Source: Plectrocnemia conspersa
Taxonomy: Eukaryota > Arthropoda > Insecta > Trichoptera > Polycentropodidae
Length of the DNA: 64,000 nt
Direction: 5' to 3'
Assembly: GCA_009617715.1 (NCBI GenBank)
Contig: VTFK01000207.1
Span: forward strand, 434,001-498,000
Shown piece by piece: positions 61,795-64,000 of the stretch. A model generated the notes under the pieces. The model was given only the letters and a program-made list of their open reading frames with translations, made no database searches and was not told where the DNA came from. The position numbers were made by a program, and so were the translations under genes. Numbering within the stretch: position 1 is the stretch's first letter; the number at the start of each line of letters is the position of its first letter.

Positions 61795-62405
61795 ACCTCT
61801 ACGTTTAACCATTTTTCGCACAGTAATATCTTCGCTAAAAGGGTGGAGTGCGCGAGACCTTTTCAATTCTTCCTTTAGTTTCACCGCACAGTGCCAAAAA
61901 AATATATATAATATAACGTGAAAACAAACAAAAAAAAAAGCGGCGTGGGAAAAAAATCTTCCCCAGGTCCATTATTGCGCAGGCTGCAAACAGGAAGAAA
62001 TAGATATTGCGAACGCGTTACGTAGCGTTCGGTTGCTCTGACAATATTTACACACAAATATCACAAAAAGACTGATCAAACACAAAAGTCGAGGCAAAGA
62101 AGAAGTGGTGGGAGCGAGTGTGAGGGTAGTAGCGGTGGAAAAAGCAAACGCCGCGTGAAAGCGAACCATTGTTGCCGCTGCGGGCCGCGGGCTCCACTCT
62201 TTCGGGGGGTACCACCGCCCTTTCTTTTGCATTCATAACCGACGGTAAAATAGTTGAAAGTTTCAGCAGCGCCGCTGGAAAAATTCCGCCAATAAATGCA
62301 CAAGGAAACGGAGAAAATATCTATCTTCCTTTTGCTACTGAATTGCATTATAAAATGTATGTATGTAGATGGGAAAAAGTGCTGTTCTATGTAGCGTAAG
62401 ACGCA
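61795..62405. other. GC-richer noncoding island
   Basis: Rich at 62100-62230 (GCCGCTGCGGGCCGCGGGC then GGGGGGTACC). Several overlapping frames up to 90 codons on both strands, none recognised, as expected from composition. A T-poor purine run covers 62070-62150. Candidate conserved regulatory element. Confidence 0.4.
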
Positions 62406-62409
62406 AGAA

Positions 62410-62914
62410 AAATAGTCTGGTAAATATGGTACAATGTAAAACGCATGTTAGTAAATTCTTAATTATTTTTTTTTAATAATATCACCATTCAGTAAAAAAT
62501 GATAAAATATATTATTTAATATATATAAACCCTTTCATGTTTCTTAAAGAGTCCAACCTAGGTTAATTACTAATGACATGAATAGTGTAGATACAAATTC
62601 AAATTTATGATTTAAAATGCATTCAATCAGATGTGGACCACTTCTTTTTACATAGTGATTAGGGTTTTCTAAGGAGATGGGCTTTCATCCACCGTCTGAC
62701 CTTAAGTGTCAGAAAGTTCCATACTGTTTCATTGATATTGTTCGCCATAAGATTATTCCTATGATCTCTGTGAAAACATATCTGATAGAGAAACTTTCAC
62801 TTCAGATCTCGATATCACTTTTGAAATCAAGTGGAGGTTCTCTATACGTAAACGACGTCTCGTAAAATATAACAAGATGCTTGGCTTTATTACGAGGAAC
62901 GTATTTTACTTTGA
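62410..62914. other. AT-rich stretch, nothing recognised
   Basis: Mixed AT-rich DNA. The 62-codon + frame at 62677-62865 is unrecognised. Confidence 0.35.
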
Positions 62915-62925
62915 CCATCCGTCGG

Positions 62926-63407
62926 CATCATAAGATTCCCTATCGAGCTCGACGGTTTACCGTTACATTCTAATTAGAAACCACAACTATTTGCCTCTCA
63001 GCCATACACCGTGGGGGTGTTACCCTGCGCTTCTAAAGAAATATTTACCATTTTATTTTTATTATATAATAATTCTCTTCTCTTATAATAAATATAAATA
63101 TTTTATTGCTTTTGGAAACAAAAATAGTAGGAATAAATTTAATAATGACTATAATATTTATATTTATTTAAAATATCAATAAAATTCTGCACAAAATTAA
63201 AAAGAATCAGACACATAAGTAGTAAAATTATGAAATGAAGTTAGTGGTATTGTTGGTTAATCGAATTTATTCATTTAACAATCCAGTACTGACGTCGATC
63301 CCCTAGAAATAAAAGTGGGAGTGGTGTCGCATGCAACGAAGAAAGAGATAAAGCATGCTCTTTCGTGTAACGGTACTTCGTTCAGATGACATGGGAATCT
63401 TATGAAG
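62926..63407. mobile_element. 482-bp MITE with inverted ends and an 11-bp target duplication
   Basis: The left end CATCATAAGATTCCC and the reverse complement of the right end, CTTCATAAGATTCCC, match at 14 of 15 bases. Further in, TACCGTTACA lies exactly 32 bases from each terminus in inverted orientation, so the inverted repeats extend about 42 bp with a diverged middle. The element is flanked directly by identical CCATCCGTCGG (62915-62925 and 63408-63418). No transposase frame is present. The long target duplication would fit a Mutator-like family, but the family is not established. Confidence 0.75.
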
Positions 63408-63589
63408 CCATCCGTCGGTTATTTTTTTGCGTAAGTCTTAGTATTAAACGGTAGATTTAAATTTTACATTACTTCCCGTTTCATATTAGAGAGGCGGTGG
63501 TAAAGCTTATCTACTTTAGGTAAATATAAGTGCCTTAATTTTATTCTTAATGATCCTATTTTTCCACTTCTTGAAATATATATTTAGGC

Positions 63590-64000
63590 TTTCAAAAGAA
63601 TTTAAGGCCCGGTAAAATACCTGTATCGTCAGCGTATGTAGCACGTTTTTTTAATTATGGAATATAGTTCATAGTCAAGATAAAGAGAAACGACCTAAGC
63701 AAACTTCCATGAGGATCTTCCTCTAGATTTTTTTTCATTGCTTAGTAAAATATCAATTCTTCTACTTCTTAGGTATGAGCGTATTAAGCGTAGATAGTCA
63801 GGGGTCTTATATTTATATGGTTTATGAATCACACCGTTATGCCATTCTATGTCAAAAGCTTTGAATAAAAGGTTTAATTTGTCAAGTAATTTTTGCGGAA
63901 GCTTAACTAGTCCTAATTAATTTTATTTCCGAGAGATTTGTTATTAACGAAAAAAAGATTATATCCTTGCCCTCAAAGAACTATTATTTTAATAATTTCA
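63590..64000 (-). mobile_element. Jockey-like reverse transcriptase relic running off the window
   Basis: The minus strand reads KAFDIEWHNGVIHK (63862-63820), then PDYLRLIRSYLRSRRI, HGSLLRSFLFILTMNYIP (about 63700-63660) and ATYADDTGIL (about 63645-63615). These are, in order, the catalytic Asp motif, the L...YL..R region, the PQGS.L.P.LF..Y.ND.P motif and the YADD box with its Asp pair intact. At least one frameshift separates the second and third blocks and a stop follows NYIP. It continues leftward in protein terms beyond base 64000. Confidence 0.8.

Noticed and set aside
1..64000. CRISPR arrays, tRNA or rRNA genes, operons, bacterial promoters and terminators.
   Set aside because: No regularly spaced repeats, no intact cloverleaf and no rRNA sequence seen; composition and transposons are those of an animal nucleus.

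Overview
The window looks like animal, most probably insect, nuclear DNA. It is strongly AT-rich, carries relics of Jockey-like and RTE-like non-LTR retrotransposons and of mariner, Tc1 and hAT transposons, and has no bacterial-style gene packing. Open frames longer than about 60 codons are scattered on both strands. They match no family I recognise apart from transposon proteins, so I annotate no host protein-coding gene with confidence.

The most informative signal is a 17-base sequence, TTGTTTCAGGTGAGTTT, present three times on the + strand, at splice junctions 5791/5792, 41349/41350 and 54634/54635. Each is a 3' splice site fused directly to a 5' splice site, which is the layout of recursive splicing (ratchet or zero-nucleotide exon) sites known from giant Drosophila introns. 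The flanks of the three copies are unrelated, so they are not one duplicated repeat. I infer that much or all of the window is one very long intron of a + strand gene whose exons lie outside it, removed in steps of about 35.6 kb and 13.3 kb plus end segments that extend beyond at least one site each. A weaker fourth CAG/GTGAGC lies at 30295/30296.

The second large-scale pattern is compositional. Very AT-rich sequence is punctuated by some 25 to 30 GC-richer islands of about 200 to 800 bp, for example near 1.6-2.2, 4.9-5.1, 7.2-7.7, 11.5-12.2, 15.2-15.9, 17.2-17.7, 20.1-20.7, 22.2-22.8, 25.9-26.5, 28.6-29.3, 34.0-34.5, 38.9-39.4, 39.9-40.3, 44.1-44.6, 47.7-48.1, 49.2-49.7, 51.7-52.2, 53.0-53.3, 56.2-56.7, 58.0-58.5 and 61.1-62.4 kb. 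No recognisable transposon relic interrupts an island. This fits conserved cis-regulatory elements in the intron of a developmental regulator, but it is inference from composition alone.

Transposon layout: a Jockey-like 3' end at the left edge (1-632); a 2.25-kb element with long inverted ends (8.53-10.78 kb); a decayed 2.1-kb hAT (12.41-14.53 kb); a hAT complex with a BED-finger transposase relic (30.5-32.5 kb); mariner (36.0-36.2 kb); small RT scraps (33.97 and 37.35 kb); an RTE/R1-type RT pseudogene (45.0-45.9 kb); Tc1 (51.1-51.45 kb); a split Jockey-like RT (55.7-56.2 kb); a 482-bp MITE with an 11-bp target duplication (62.93-63.41 kb); and a Jockey-like RT running off the right edge. Structural curiosities include a perfect twin hairpin at 18.4 kb, a 40-nt alternating purine-pyrimidine tract at 15.5 kb, and an all-GC hairpin at 44.26 kb.
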